64,000 nucleotides of DNA from Massilia eburnea (GTDB taxonomy: Bacteria; Pseudomonadota; Gammaproteobacteria; Burkholderiales; Burkholderiaceae_D). Of this stretch, positions 52,609-61,590 are shown in pieces (within the stretch, counting starts at the first letter, position 1; every line of letters begins with the position of its first letter). The position numbers and the translations under genes were made by a program. The notes under the pieces are model-generated. The model was not told where the DNA came from. It saw only the letters and a program-made list of their open reading frames with translations, and did no database searches. The DNA is taken from contig NZ_WNKX01000020.1 of the NCBI RefSeq assembly GCF_009720745.1, positions 1 through 64,000 on the forward strand. Direction: 5' to 3'.

Positions 52609-53034
52609 ATGACGATTCCAAAGGCTACGCGCGCGACCATCATGCCTTGCCTGCGTTACCGCGACGCGCCCGCCGCGATTGACTGGCTCTGTAAAACCTT
52701 GGGTTTCAAGGCCGCCCTGGTGGTCCCCAACGAAGACGGCACCATCGCCCACGCCCAGCTTTCCTATGGCAACGGCATGATCATGCTAAGCTCCATTTTT
52801 GATACCGAGTACGGCCGCCTGTTGAAGCAGCCCGCCCAGGTAGGCATGGCGGTCACGCAAAGCGCCTACCTGGTGGTCAACGACGCCGACGAAGTGCACG
52901 CGCGCTGCGTGCGGGCCGGGGCGCCAATCGAGATGCCCTTGCAGGATGAAGATTACGGCGGCCGTGGCTTCACCTGCCGCGATCCCGAGGGGCATGTGTG
53001 GAGCATCGGCACTTACGATCCCTGGGAGCACTGA
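52609..53034 (+). CDS. VOC-family protein, PhnB-like
   Basis: A 141-residue protein of the PhnB/glyoxalase-like type: ATIMPCLRYRDAPAAIDWLCKTLGF, HAQLSYGNGMIML, RDPEGHVWSIGTYDPWE. AGGGAGAG lies before the ATG at 52609, so the upstream extension to 52573 is not needed. Its stop overlaps the start of the next VOC gene (TGATG). Substrate unknown. Confidence 0.82.
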   Translation: MTIPKATRATIMPCLRYRDAPAAIDWLCKTLGFKAALVVPNEDGTIAHAQLSYGNGMIMLSSIFDTEYGRLLKQPAQVGMAVTQSAYLVVNDADEVHARCVRAGAPIEMPLQDEDYGGRGFTCRDPEGHVWSIGTYDPWEH

Positions 53035-53432
53035 TGGGACGCACTGTTCACTTTGAAATCCATGCCAGCGCGCCGAAAGCCCTGATCGACTTTTACGGCA
53101 AAATGTTCGACTGGAGCTTTTCCAAATGGGAAGGCGGCGAGTACTGGCTGGTCGGCACCGGCGAGGTGGGCGCGCCCGGCATCAATGGCGGCCTGCTGCC
53201 GCGCCGTGGACCGCGCCCCGAGGAAGGAGCCTCCGTCAACGCCTTCGTCTGCACCGTCGACGTGGAAGACCTCGACAAATCACTGGCGCAGCTGAAGGAA
53301 CTCAAAGGCACCGTTGCCGTGCCGCGCATGCCGATCCCGGGCGTGGGCTGGCTGGCCTATGCCAAGGACCCGGACGGCAATATCTTCGGCATGATGCAGA
53401 CCGATGCCAGCGCCTCCTTCGAAGGAGCCTGA
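53034..53432 (+). CDS. VOC-family protein
   Basis: A 132-residue protein: TVHFEIHASAPKALIDFYGKMFDWSF, then VAVPRMPIPGVGWLAYAKDPDGNIFGMMQ. It resembles VOC proteins of the CFP30/hydroxylase-like group rather than true glyoxalases. It is coupled to both neighbours and forms with them a small operon of binding-type proteins. Confidence 0.8.
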   Translation: MGRTVHFEIHASAPKALIDFYGKMFDWSFSKWEGGEYWLVGTGEVGAPGINGGLLPRRGPRPEEGASVNAFVCTVDVEDLDKSLAQLKELKGTVAVPRMPIPGVGWLAYAKDPDGNIFGMMQTDASASFEGA

Positions 53433-53813
53433 ATGAGCGACGAACAGGCCATCCGCGACCTGGTCGCCGAGTGGACGCGCGCCACCCTGGCCGCCGAGGT
53501 CGAGCGCATCCTGCCCTTGATGACGGAAGACGTTGAATTCTACGTGCCCGGGCAGCCCATCATGCGCGGCCGTGACGCTTTCGAGAAAGGCGTGCGCGCC
53601 GTGCTGGCCTCCCATCGCGTTGCATCGCATGCCGACGTGCAGCAGGTGGAAGTCAGCGGCAGCCTGGCGTATTGCACCACCCGGCTGCAGGTGGAGATCA
53701 CGCCGCTGGCGGGCGGCGCGACCATGCGCAAGGAAGGCCATGTGCTGTCGGTTTACCGCAAGAACGTCGCCGGCAGCTGGCAGCTGGCGCGCGACGCCAA
53801 TATGCTCAGCTGA
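53433..53813 (+). CDS. SnoaL/NTF2-like protein (SgcJ/EcaC type)
   Basis: A 126-residue NTF2-like protein: DEQAIRDLVAEWTRATLAAEVERILPLMTEDVEF, then a basic C-terminal strand (VLSVYRKNVAGSWQLARDANML). Its ATG directly follows the VOC stop. Members often act as ketosteroid-isomerase-like or binding proteins. Its stop codon overlaps the convergent deaminase gene by 8 bp in a perfect 12-bp palindrome (53804-53815). Confidence 0.75.
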   Translation: MSDEQAIRDLVAEWTRATLAAEVERILPLMTEDVEFYVPGQPIMRGRDAFEKGVRAVLASHRVASHADVQQVEVSGSLAYCTTRLQVEITPLAGGATMRKEGHVLSVYRKNVAGSWQLARDANMLS

Positions 53814-53815
53814 GC
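53804..53815. other. 12-bp palindrome shared by two convergent stop codons
   Basis: GCTCAGCTGAGC reads the same on both strands and contains the TGA stops of both the NTF2-like gene and the deaminase gene. Short GC-rich symmetry here is probably the result of overlapping 3' ends; it has no following T-run, so it is not a convincing terminator. Confidence 0.4.
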
Positions 53816-55020
53816 GCTGCCACCAGGGCCGCGTCCGCAACCTGGGCCGGGCGGATCTTGATCAGGTTGCGGTACAGCGGCGGCAGGTGGCTGCAGATGT
53901 CGTGCAGCGCCTGTTCCGGCATCGCGGCGCGCACGTACTGGAACTGCGCCGGATTATTCAGCGGCAGCGCCCCTTCCATCGTCGAACCGTAAGCGCCCAG
54001 CGCCATGAAACTCAGCGCGCTGGCATCCGGCCCGTGCGCGAAAACAAACGTGCCGTCTTTCGGGTGCCCCAGATAATGGCGCACTTCCGCCTGGGTCGCC
54101 GCATCGGCGCCTTCCATCAGCTTGTAGCGCAGCTGGGCATAAGCCCGCGTGCACTCCATGAACGCCGTGCGGATGGCGGACGTCTGCTGGCGGCCGTGGC
54201 AGCACAGCAGCAAGTTGCCGAAGGAGTCCAGCAGCGCCACCGCATCGCCATTCCCGCCGTGCGCCTTGTCGCGCGCCATCGCCTGCTGCAGGTATGGCGC
54301 CAGGCCGGCATCCGGCGTGCGCGGCGCGCAGCGGTAAGTCAGCGCATCGGGAAAGGCGCGCTTCAGGGCGCGCACGATGAAGTGGTCATCCGGCAGCGCG
54401 GCAGGGTCTTTCAGTTCCTGCTGCGGCGGATCGATATTGAACAGGTCCATCACGGTGGCCGATGTGGCCTCGAACACCAGCGAGCATAAGGCTTGCGTCG
54501 GCTCGGAGATGGTTTTGCCGATGAAGAAAGGCTTGGGCGCAGCCCCTGCCCCGCGCCGCGAATACGAGGAAGTGCCCAGCACCGCCGGATACGAGAAGGT
54601 CTTTTCCGCTTGCGGGCGCAGCGCGGCCGGCAGCGACGGGAAGAAGGCGGAACCGTTGTAGTTGATGCCGGCCTTGCCGTCCGGCGCCGCCACGACCACG
54701 TTGAAACCGGCGGCCAGGATCGCGCCCGTGCACATGCAGCACGGGTCGAGCGAAGTGACGATGGTGCATTCTTCAGGCGGCGGCAATTCGCGGCCCTTGG
54801 CGCGTTCGGCGAAGTACCAGTCGATCAACTGGCGCTCGCTGTGCGCCGTGGGGTCGTAAATCAGGCCCAGCTTGATGACGTTGTTGTGCAGCGCCTTGAG
54901 CACGGTGCCGCTGGCGTCGAGCAGGACGCCGCCGACACCGAAGGTGCCCTGGCTTTTTGCTGCAATCGCTTCGGACGCCGCCATGGCGACCGCTGTTTGA
55001 ACGTCAATGGCCTTCTTCAC
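53806..55020 (-). CDS. Nucleoside/nucleobase deaminase-like protein with C-terminal extension
   Basis: A protein of about 404 residues from a GTG at 55020, just after the cdd stop. Residues 1-150 are a cytidine-deaminase-like domain with HSERQLIDW (HxE-type zinc ligand and catalytic Glu) and SLDPCCMCTGAIL (PCxxC). The C-terminal ~200 residues contain GDAVALLDSFGNLLLCCHGRQQTSAI, which looks like a second, worn deaminase domain without the zinc motifs. It follows cdd and deoA in a nucleoside operon, so it probably acts on a nucleobase or nucleoside. The substrate is unknown. Confidence 0.7.
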   Translation of the reverse strand: MKKAIDVQTAVAMAASEAIAAKSQGTFGVGGVLLDASGTVLKALHNNVIKLGLIYDPTAHSERQLIDWYFAERAKGRELPPPEECTIVTSLDPCCMCTGAILAAGFNVVVAAPDGKAGINYNGSAFFPSLPAALRPQAEKTFSYPAVLGTSSYSRRGAGAAPKPFFIGKTISEPTQALCSLVFEATSATVMDLFNIDPPQQELKDPAALPDDHFIVRALKRAFPDALTYRCAPRTPDAGLAPYLQQAMARDKAHGGNGDAVALLDSFGNLLLCCHGRQQTSAIRTAFMECTRAYAQLRYKLMEGADAATQAEVRHYLGHPKDGTFVFAHGPDASALSFMALGAYGSTMEGALPLNNPAQFQYVRAAMPEQALHDICSHLPPLYRNLIKIRPAQVADAALVAALS

Positions 55021-55030
55021 GCTTGCTTCT

Positions 55031-55435
55031 TTACTTCTTGAGGTCCCAGCCACCGAAGGCTTCCGGCAGCAATTCTGCCGCAGTTGTTTCGCGCGTGTCG
55101 CCCTTCAGGTTGGCCAGCACCACGGGCAGCTGGTTGCCGCCCAACTCCAGCGTTACCTGGCGGCAGGCGCCGCACGGGGCGATCGGCTTGTCGGTCTCGC
55201 CGACGACGGCCAGCTTGTCGAAGTCGCCCGGCTTGTAGCCTTGCGCTATCGCGCTGAAGAAGGCGGTGCGCTCGGCGCAGTTGCACAGGCCATAGCTGGC
55301 GTTTTCCACGTTACAGCCGTGGAAGATCTTGCCGTCCTTCGCCAGCAGCGCTGCGCCGACTTTGAAGTTCGAGTACGGCGTGTAGGCTTTCAGGCGCGCG
55401 GCCTTGGCTTCTTCGATCAGTTTTTCGTTGCTCAT
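55031..55435 (-). CDS. cdd: Cytidine deaminase
   Basis: The 134-residue enzyme converts cytidine and deoxycytidine to uridine and deoxyuridine. The zinc site is intact: NCAERTAFFSA (Cys and catalytic Glu) and PCGACRQV (two Cys). It is the short, homotetrameric type found in Bacillus rather than the long E. coli type. It lies in the deo operon between deoA and the larger deaminase gene, with a hairpin repeat in the gap to deoA. Confidence 0.95.
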   Translation of the reverse strand: MSNEKLIEEAKAARLKAYTPYSNFKVGAALLAKDGKIFHGCNVENASYGLCNCAERTAFFSAIAQGYKPGDFDKLAVVGETDKPIAPCGACRQVTLELGGNQLPVVLANLKGDTRETTAAELLPEAFGGWDLKK

Positions 55436-55444
55436 GCATTCTCC

Positions 55445-55556
55445 AAACCCGGTAAACCTGGGTCAGACCCAAGGGTCAGACCCGCGGTATGCCGGAGCCA
55501 CGGACTGCGGATATGGCGGGTCCGATCCTTGGGTCGTACCCGGGTTTACGGGTTTA
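55445..55556. repeat. GGGTCTGACCC hairpin repeat, copy C
   Basis: A ~112-bp palindrome with outer arms AAACCCGGTAAACCTGGGT and ACCCGGGTTTACGGGTTTA and inner GGGTCAGACCC units. It lies between deoA and cdd and supplies the deoA stop codon (TAA on the minus strand). Confidence 0.88.
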
Positions 55557-56876
55557 AGGCCGGATAGTACGGTACACAATCGGATTGGCAGCAGGCGCCG
55601 CATCCGCAATAGTGTATGCCGCCTGCACCTCGCGCACCGCCTGCTCCGCAGCAGCCTGCGTGCGCGCATGCACCATGGCCAGCGGCTGGCCGGCCTGCAA
55701 AGGCTGCCCCAGCTCCGCCAAGTCAGTCAAACCGACAGCAAAATCAATCGCGTCGGTCGGACGCCGGCGCCCGCCGCCCAGCGACACCACCGCCAGCCCG
55801 ATCTCGCGGCAAACAGTCGAAGCAGCATACCCCGCACGCGGCGCCGGAACCGGCACCACGATCGGCGCGCGCTCCAGGTGCCGATCCATATTCTCCACCA
55901 GGTCCGCCGGCCCGCCAAGCGCCTTCACCATGCGCGCAAAGCGCTCTGCCGCTTCGCCCGAATCCAGGGCATGCTGCAGCTTGACGCGCGCCTCGGCCTC
56001 GCTGGCGGCCAGCTTGCCCAGCACCAGCATCTCGGCACACAGCGCCATGGTCACTTCATGCAGGCGAGCAGGACGGAATTTGCCGGTCAGGTAATCGATT
56101 GCGCCGCGCACTTCCAGCGCGTTGCCGGCCCACGGCGACAGCGATTCGTTCATGTCCGTCAGCAGGGCCGACGTCAGGGTGCCCGCGCCATTACCCACCT
56201 TGACGATCGATTCGGCCAGCTCAACCGATTTCTCGTAGCTTGGCATGAAGGCGCCGGAACCAACCTTCACGTCCATCGCCAGCACGTCCAGGCCCGCCGC
56301 CAGTTTCTTCGACAGGATGGAGCCGGTGATCATGGCCACCGACTCCACGGTCGCGGTGACGTCGCGGATCGAGTAGAAGCGCTTGTCCGACGGCGCCAGC
56401 GACGCCGTCTGGCCGATGATGGCCACCCCGACGTCCTTCACCACTTCGCGGAACTTGTCGTTGGTCGGGACGGTGGAGTAGCCGGGGATGGAATCGAACT
56501 TGTCCAGCGTGCCGCCAGTGTGGCCCAGGCCGCGGCCCGAGATCATCGGGACGAAGCCGCCGCAGGCCGCGATCATCGGGCCCAGCATCAGGGACACCAC
56601 GTCGCCGACGCCGCCGGTGGAGTGCTTGTCCATCACCGGGCCGGGCAGGTTCAGGGACTTCCAGTCCAGCACTTCGCCGGAATCGCGCATGGCCAGGGTG
56701 AACGCCACGCGTTCGTCCATGGACATGTCGTTGAAGAAGACTGCCATCGCCAGCGCGGCGATCTGGCCTTCGCTGACGCTGTTGTCGGTGATGCCTTTGA
56801 CGAAGAATTGGATTTCTTCTTTCGACAGCACGCCACCGTCGCGTTTTTTACGGATGATTTCCTGGGGGAGGAACAT
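55554..56876 (-). CDS. deoA: Thymidine phosphorylase
   Basis: The 440-residue enzyme splits thymidine and deoxyuridine to base and 2-deoxyribose-1-phosphate. Markers are VMDKHSTGGVGDVVSL (phosphate loop), TGSILSKKLAAGLDVLAMDVKVGSGAF and SALLTDMNESLSPWAGNALEV. The usual length (440) and fold fit. The ATG has only an A-rich leader (AAGAG). The free bases feed the PreTA route upstream in the window. The stop codon lies within a hairpin repeat. Confidence 0.95.
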   Translation of the reverse strand: MFLPQEIIRKKRDGGVLSKEEIQFFVKGITDNSVSEGQIAALAMAVFFNDMSMDERVAFTLAMRDSGEVLDWKSLNLPGPVMDKHSTGGVGDVVSLMLGPMIAACGGFVPMISGRGLGHTGGTLDKFDSIPGYSTVPTNDKFREVVKDVGVAIIGQTASLAPSDKRFYSIRDVTATVESVAMITGSILSKKLAAGLDVLAMDVKVGSGAFMPSYEKSVELAESIVKVGNGAGTLTSALLTDMNESLSPWAGNALEVRGAIDYLTGKFRPARLHEVTMALCAEMLVLGKLAASEAEARVKLQHALDSGEAAERFARMVKALGGPADLVENMDRHLERAPIVVPVPAPRAGYAASTVCREIGLAVVSLGGGRRRPTDAIDFAVGLTDLAELGQPLQAGQPLAMVHARTQAAAEQAVREVQAAYTIADAAPAANPIVYRTIRP

Positions 56877-56902
56877 TTTTTTCTCTTTTCTTTTTTACTT
56901 CC

Positions 56903-57001
56903 AACCCGGTAAACCTGGGTCTGACCCAAGGGTCAGACCCTGCCAGCGCATCGTGCAGTGGATGGGTCCGACCCTTGGGTCGTACCCAGGTTTACCGGGT
57001 T
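56903..57001. repeat. GGGTCTGACCC hairpin repeat, copy D (best palindrome)
   Basis: The 99-bp element has perfect 18-bp outer arms (AACCCGGTAAACCTGGGT and its reverse complement), inner near-matching arms with GGGTCTGACCC and GGGTCGTACCC, and a central loop of about 22 bp. Each arm can also fold on itself. It lies between the ALDH16-like gene and deoA. Confidence 0.92.
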
Positions 57002-57008
57002 TAGCGGT

Positions 57009-59396
57009 TTAAACGCCGTAAGGAATCCAGATATTCTTAACCTGCGAAGCATGCGCCAGCACCACGCGCCCGCCCGCCTGCGCGGTCGAGAACCAGTCAC
57101 GCCCCTTCGCGCCACCGGTCCAGGTCCGCTTCAGCGACCCGGCCGACAGCTTCTCCACTTCCGCGCAGCCGGCAGCCGAACCATCGTGGCGCCAGATCGC
57201 ATCCACATCGAAGTGCGAAGCCAGCGTACGCGCCAGTTCATCGGCCGAGCCGGTCACGATATTCACCACGCCACCCGGCAGGTCCGAAGTATCAAACACC
57301 TGGTACAAATCGGTTGCCGACAGCGGATACGCTTCCGAAGGCACAGCCACCACGCGGTTGCCCACGGCGATCGCCGGCGCCACCAGCGAGATAAAGCCCA
57401 GCAGCGGATTCTCATTCGGGCAAACGATACCGATCACGCCGATCGCTTCATTGAGCGCCACGGTAATGCCATGCATCGGCGGCTGGTGCGCCAGGCCGTC
57501 GTACTTGTCGGCCCAAGCCGCCCAGTAGAACAGGCGCTCGATCGAAGCCTGGACTTCCTTCTCAGCGTTCTTGCTGCCGGTCTGCGCAGCGATACGCTCC
57601 GCGAATTCGGCGCCGCGCGCCGCCAGGTTTTCAGCGATGTAATACAGCACCTGCGCGCGGTTATGCGCAGTCGCCTTGGTCCAGCCGGTCGCCTTGTGCG
57701 CTGCTTCAACGGCGTTACGGATGTCCTTGCGGTTGCCCTCGCCCACTTCGCCAAGGAACTTGCCGTCGGCGCCGTGGATCGCGCGCGAGTAAGCGCCGTC
57801 AGGGCGCGCCTGCTTGCCGCCGATGTACAGCTTGGCCGTGCGGTCGACCGCGAACGGATCGGCCGACGGGGTGAACTCGGTGTCAGGCTTGGCAGGCTTC
57901 TTGAACGAAGGTGCAGCGGGACGCGCATCTTCCGACACCGGCACCAGGTATTCGAACATGCCTTCGCGGCCGCCTTCACGGCCGTAGCCCGATTCCTTGT
58001 AGCCGCCGAAGCCGCAAGCGGCGTCGAACTGGTTGGCGGTATTGATCCAGACCACGCCAGCCTTGATCTGCGGCGCCATGTCCAGCGCCAGCGAGATGTT
58101 CTCGGTCCACACGCAGGAGGCCAGGCCGTACACGGTGTTGTTCGCCAGCTGCACGGCTTCAGCCGGAGTGCGGAAGCTCATCGCCACCAGCACCGGGCCA
58201 AAGATTTCAGCTTGCGCCACGGCGGCGGAAGTCGACGCGCCGGTGATCAGGGTCGGCGGGAACCACGAGCCGGTGGCCGGCAGTTCGCAGCCGGCGGGCT
58301 GGTACACTTCGCAGCCTTCGGCACGGGCGGAATCCACCAGGCCGGCGATGCGCTGCTTCTGGATCGGATCGACCAGGGCGCCGATGTCCATCGACTTGTC
58401 CAGCGGGGAGCCCAGGCGAAGGTTGTCCATGCGCGCTTTCAGCTTCTTCAGGAAACGGTCCTGCACGGATTCCTGCACCAGCAGGCGGGAACCGGCGCAG
58501 CAAACCTGGCCCTGGTTGAACCAGATCGAATCGACCAGGCCTTCCACCGCAGCGTCCAGGTCCGCGTCTTCGAAGACGATGAAGGGCGACTTGCCGCCCA
58601 GTTCCAGCGACAGTTTCTTGCCGGTGCCGGCGGTGGCTTCGCGGATGATGCGGCCCACTTCGGTGGAACCGGTGAAGGCCAGCTTGTCGATGCCCTGGTG
58701 GCCGACGATGGCTTCACCAGTGCGGCCGTCGCCGGTCACGATGTTCACCACGCCTGCAGGCACGCCGGCCTGCTGGCAGATCTCGGCGAACAGCATCGCG
58801 GTCAGCGGCGTGAATTCAGCCGGCTTGAAGACGATGGTGTTGCCGGCGGCCAGCGCTGGAGCGATCTTCCACGCCAGCATCAGTAGCGGGAAGTTCCATG
58901 GCACGATCTGCCCGACCACGCCCACGGCGCGATGGCCCGGGAATTCCTCGTCCAGCAGCTGGGCCCAGCCGGCGTGGTAGTAAAAGTGGCGCGCCACCAG
59001 CGGCAGGTCGGCGTCGCGGGTTTCGCGGATGGTCTTGCCGTTGTCCAGGGTTTCCAGCACGGCGAACAGGCGCGCATGCTTTTGCATCAGGCGCGCGATC
59101 GCGTACATGATCTTGGCGCGGCCATGGCCGCCCAGGGCCTGCCAGCCCGGCAGCGCCTTGCGTGCGGCAGTGACCGCACGCGCCACGTCGACCGCGCTCG
59201 CCTGGGTCAGTTCCGCCAGCTGCGAACCGTCCGCCGGGTTGTAGCAAGCGAAGGTTTCGCCTGGCGATGTCCATTCATTGTCGATAAACAGGCCGAACTT
59301 GCGGGAGCGCTGCTCCAGCCACGCTTGCGCTTCTTTCTGGCTTTCTGGTGCAGGGCCGTAGTCCATGGTGTTGAGGATCTCGTTAATAGTTGGCAT
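57009..59396 (-). CDS. Two-domain aldehyde dehydrogenase, ALDH16-like
   Basis: The 795-residue protein is two aldehyde dehydrogenase domains in tandem. The first (about 30-500) is complete: VPWNFPLLMLAWKIAPAL, LELGGKSPFIVFED (catalytic Glu region), and NQGQVCCAGSRLL with the catalytic Cys. The second (about 530-795) has NAD-binding-like segments (EAIGVIGIVCPNENPLLGF) but no Cys motif. This is the ALDH16 arrangement, in which the second domain is non-catalytic and structural. The gene is 12 bp after deoC. It may oxidise the acetaldehyde or another aldehyde from deoxyribose breakdown; that is inference from the operon. Confidence 0.88.
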   Translation of the reverse strand: MPTINEILNTMDYGPAPESQKEAQAWLEQRSRKFGLFIDNEWTSPGETFACYNPADGSQLAELTQASAVDVARAVTAARKALPGWQALGGHGRAKIMYAIARLMQKHARLFAVLETLDNGKTIRETRDADLPLVARHFYYHAGWAQLLDEEFPGHRAVGVVGQIVPWNFPLLMLAWKIAPALAAGNTIVFKPAEFTPLTAMLFAEICQQAGVPAGVVNIVTGDGRTGEAIVGHQGIDKLAFTGSTEVGRIIREATAGTGKKLSLELGGKSPFIVFEDADLDAAVEGLVDSIWFNQGQVCCAGSRLLVQESVQDRFLKKLKARMDNLRLGSPLDKSMDIGALVDPIQKQRIAGLVDSARAEGCEVYQPAGCELPATGSWFPPTLITGASTSAAVAQAEIFGPVLVAMSFRTPAEAVQLANNTVYGLASCVWTENISLALDMAPQIKAGVVWINTANQFDAACGFGGYKESGYGREGGREGMFEYLVPVSEDARPAAPSFKKPAKPDTEFTPSADPFAVDRTAKLYIGGKQARPDGAYSRAIHGADGKFLGEVGEGNRKDIRNAVEAAHKATGWTKATAHNRAQVLYYIAENLAARGAEFAERIAAQTGSKNAEKEVQASIERLFYWAAWADKYDGLAHQPPMHGITVALNEAIGVIGIVCPNENPLLGFISLVAPAIAVGNRVVAVPSEAYPLSATDLYQVFDTSDLPGGVVNIVTGSADELARTLASHFDVDAIWRHDGSAAGCAEVEKLSAGSLKRTWTGGAKGRDWFSTAQAGGRVVLAHASQVKNIWIPYGV

Positions 59397-59408
59397 GGCG
59401 GTGTCTTC

Positions 59409-60371
59409 TTATGGTTGCGCGTGGCGATGGGCGGCGGAATAGGCGCCGGTCACATGGTGCTCCAGCTGGCGCTCGATGTCGGTCAGCAGGCTCGATGCAC
59501 CGATGCGGAACAGGTGCGGCTCCAGCCATTCGTTGCCCAGTTCTTCCTTCATCACGGTCATGTATTGCAGCGCGGCCTTGGCGGTGCTTACGCCGCCCGC
59601 CGGCTTGTAGCCCACCTTGAAGCCGGTGCGCTCGTAGTATTCGCGGATCGCGCGTACCATCACCAGCGACACAGGGATGGTGGCGTTGACGCCTTCCTTG
59701 CCGGTCGAGGTCTTGATGAAGTCCGCGCCTGCCATCATGCAGACCCACGATGCTTTCGCCACGTTTTCCAGCGTCACCAGGTCGCCGGTGGCCAGGATGG
59801 CCTTCACGTGCGCTTCGCCGCAAGCCTTGCGGTAAGCCAGCATTTCATCGTACAGCGCTTGCCAGTTGCCGGTCAGGACGTGCTGGCGGGTGATCACGAT
59901 GTCGATCTCCTTCGCGCCGGCGGCGACGGACAATTCAACTTCGCGCACCTTGGTTTCCATGCTGGTCAGGCCGGCCGGGAAGCCGGTCGACACCGCCGCG
60001 ATAGGCAGGCGGCCCTTCAGCACGGCGTCGGCGTGCTGGATCATCTCGTGGTACACGCAGACGGCGCCGGTCATCAGCTTGCGTTCCTGCAGGCCCAGTG
60101 CCTCCACCAGGTCCTGGCGCAGCGGGCGCATGGCCTTCATGCACAGTCGCTCTACGCGGCCCGGGGTGTCGTCGCCTGCCAGCGTGGTCAGGTCGATCAG
60201 TTCGATCGCCTTCACCAGCCATGCGGCCTGGTACTCTTTCTTGACAGTGCGGCGGTTCGCCAGCGACGCTGCGCGGCGGTCCGCGGCGGCCTTGTTCACG
60301 TGAATGTGATTCAGCCAGCCCAGGTCGAGGCCAATCGCCTCGTTGCGCTTGAAGTCATTATTGATGGTCAT
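59409..60371 (-). CDS. deoC: Deoxyribose-phosphate aldolase
   Basis: The 320-residue enzyme cleaves 2-deoxyribose-5-phosphate to acetaldehyde and glyceraldehyde-3-phosphate. The Schiff-base Lys is in DFIKTSTGKEG and the second Lys in HVKAILATGDL, with VGYKPAGGVS near the C-terminus. It is longer than E. coli DeoC (259), with an N-terminal extension of about 60 residues, as in the eukaryotic and some proteobacterial branch. I use the ATG at 60371, which overlaps the deoB stop (ATGA); longer frames run into deoB. Confidence 0.93.
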   Translation of the reverse strand: MTINNDFKRNEAIGLDLGWLNHIHVNKAAADRRAASLANRRTVKKEYQAAWLVKAIELIDLTTLAGDDTPGRVERLCMKAMRPLRQDLVEALGLQERKLMTGAVCVYHEMIQHADAVLKGRLPIAAVSTGFPAGLTSMETKVREVELSVAAGAKEIDIVITRQHVLTGNWQALYDEMLAYRKACGEAHVKAILATGDLVTLENVAKASWVCMMAGADFIKTSTGKEGVNATIPVSLVMVRAIREYYERTGFKVGYKPAGGVSTAKAALQYMTVMKEELGNEWLEPHLFRIGASSLLTDIERQLEHHVTGAYSAAHRHAQP

Positions 60372-61561
60372 AGCAGGTTGGTTCCGTTGGAAAGAGGTTT
60401 CACGCCCAGGTGATGCGCGATGGTCTGGCCGATGTCCGAGAAGGTCTCGGAGATGCCGAGCGACCGTGGCTTGACGCCAGGGCCGAAGAACAGCACGGGA
60501 ATATGTTCGCGGGTATGGTCGGAGCCTGGCGAGGTCGGGTCGCAGCCATGGTCGGCGGTAATCACGCACAGGTCGCCGTCCTTCAGCTTGGCGATGAACT
60601 CCGGCAGGCGCGCATCCATTTCATGCAGCGCGTTTGAATAGCCGGCGACGTCGCGGCGGTGGCCGAAAGCCTGGTCGAAGTCGACGAAATTCACGAAGGT
60701 CAGCGACTTGTCGCCCGCTTCGTCCTGCGCTTGCAGCAGCTTGTCGAACAGCGCCATGTTGTCGGCGCCTTTCATTACGCGGCTCACGCCTTGCGCGGCG
60801 TAGATATCGCTGATCTTGCCCAGCGCGATCACCTCGCCGCCTTCGTTCTTCACGTGGTCCAGCAGGGTGGGCGCGCTTGGCGGCACGGCGTAGTCGTGGC
60901 GGTTGGAAGTGCGCTTGTAGTCGCCGTTGGCGCCGACGAACGGACGGGCGATCACGCGGCCGATGTTGTACGGCTGCACCAGCTCATACGCCTTCTCGCA
61001 CATATCGTACAGGCGCTGCAGGCCGAAGTGCTCTTCATGGCATGCGATCTGCAGCACGGAGTCGGCCGAGGTATAGAGGATAGGCTTGCCGCTGGCGACG
61101 TGTTCATCGCCCAGCTCATTGATGATGGTGGTGCCGGAGGCGTGGCAATTGCCAAGGAAGCCCGGCACGCCGCTCAGTTCCTGCAGCTTGTCGGTCAGCT
61201 CTTTCGGGAAGGACGGCACGGTCTTCGGGAAGTAGCCCCAGTCGAACAGCACCGGCACGCCGGCGATTTCCCAGTGACCGGACTGGGTGTCCTTGCCGGT
61301 GGATTGTTCGCGCGCCGCACCGTAGGCGCCCTTGAACCCGTCGCGCTGCGCGAAGCCCGCTGCCCACTCGCCCGAGGCGGTATGCGCAGCGGCGGCCAGG
61401 CCAAGGCTCTCCATGGTGGGCAGGGACATCGGCTTGCCTTCCTTGGCAGCCCATTCCGCGATGTGGCCGAAGGTGTTGCAGGCCTGGTCGCCGTATTTGA
61501 CGGCATCAGGCGTTGCGCCGAGGCCGAAGGAGTCTAACAACAGGATGAAGGCGCGGGACAT
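60368..61561 (-). CDS. deoB: Phosphopentomutase
   Basis: The 397-residue enzyme converts ribose- or deoxyribose-1-phosphate to the 5-phosphate. Metal-site motifs are ILLLDSFGLGATPDA, GYDKSLTFVNFVDFDQAFGHRRDV-type region (here FVDFDQAFGHRRD), VITADHGCDPT and DHTREHIPVLFFG. It belongs to the alkaline-phosphatase fold. It sits between the purine phosphorylase and deoC. AGAGG lies before the ATG. Confidence 0.95.
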   Translation of the reverse strand: MSRAFILLLDSFGLGATPDAVKYGDQACNTFGHIAEWAAKEGKPMSLPTMESLGLAAAAHTASGEWAAGFAQRDGFKGAYGAAREQSTGKDTQSGHWEIAGVPVLFDWGYFPKTVPSFPKELTDKLQELSGVPGFLGNCHASGTTIINELGDEHVASGKPILYTSADSVLQIACHEEHFGLQRLYDMCEKAYELVQPYNIGRVIARPFVGANGDYKRTSNRHDYAVPPSAPTLLDHVKNEGGEVIALGKISDIYAAQGVSRVMKGADNMALFDKLLQAQDEAGDKSLTFVNFVDFDQAFGHRRDVAGYSNALHEMDARLPEFIAKLKDGDLCVITADHGCDPTSPGSDHTREHIPVLFFGPGVKPRSLGISETFSDIGQTIAHHLGVKPLSNGTNLL

Positions 61562-61590
61562 TTTTGCCTCTCAAATCAAAACCATAAAAG

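Noticed and set aside
53804..53815. Bidirectional terminator at the shared stop codons
   Set aside because: The palindrome is only 12 bp, has no loop and no T-run on either side.
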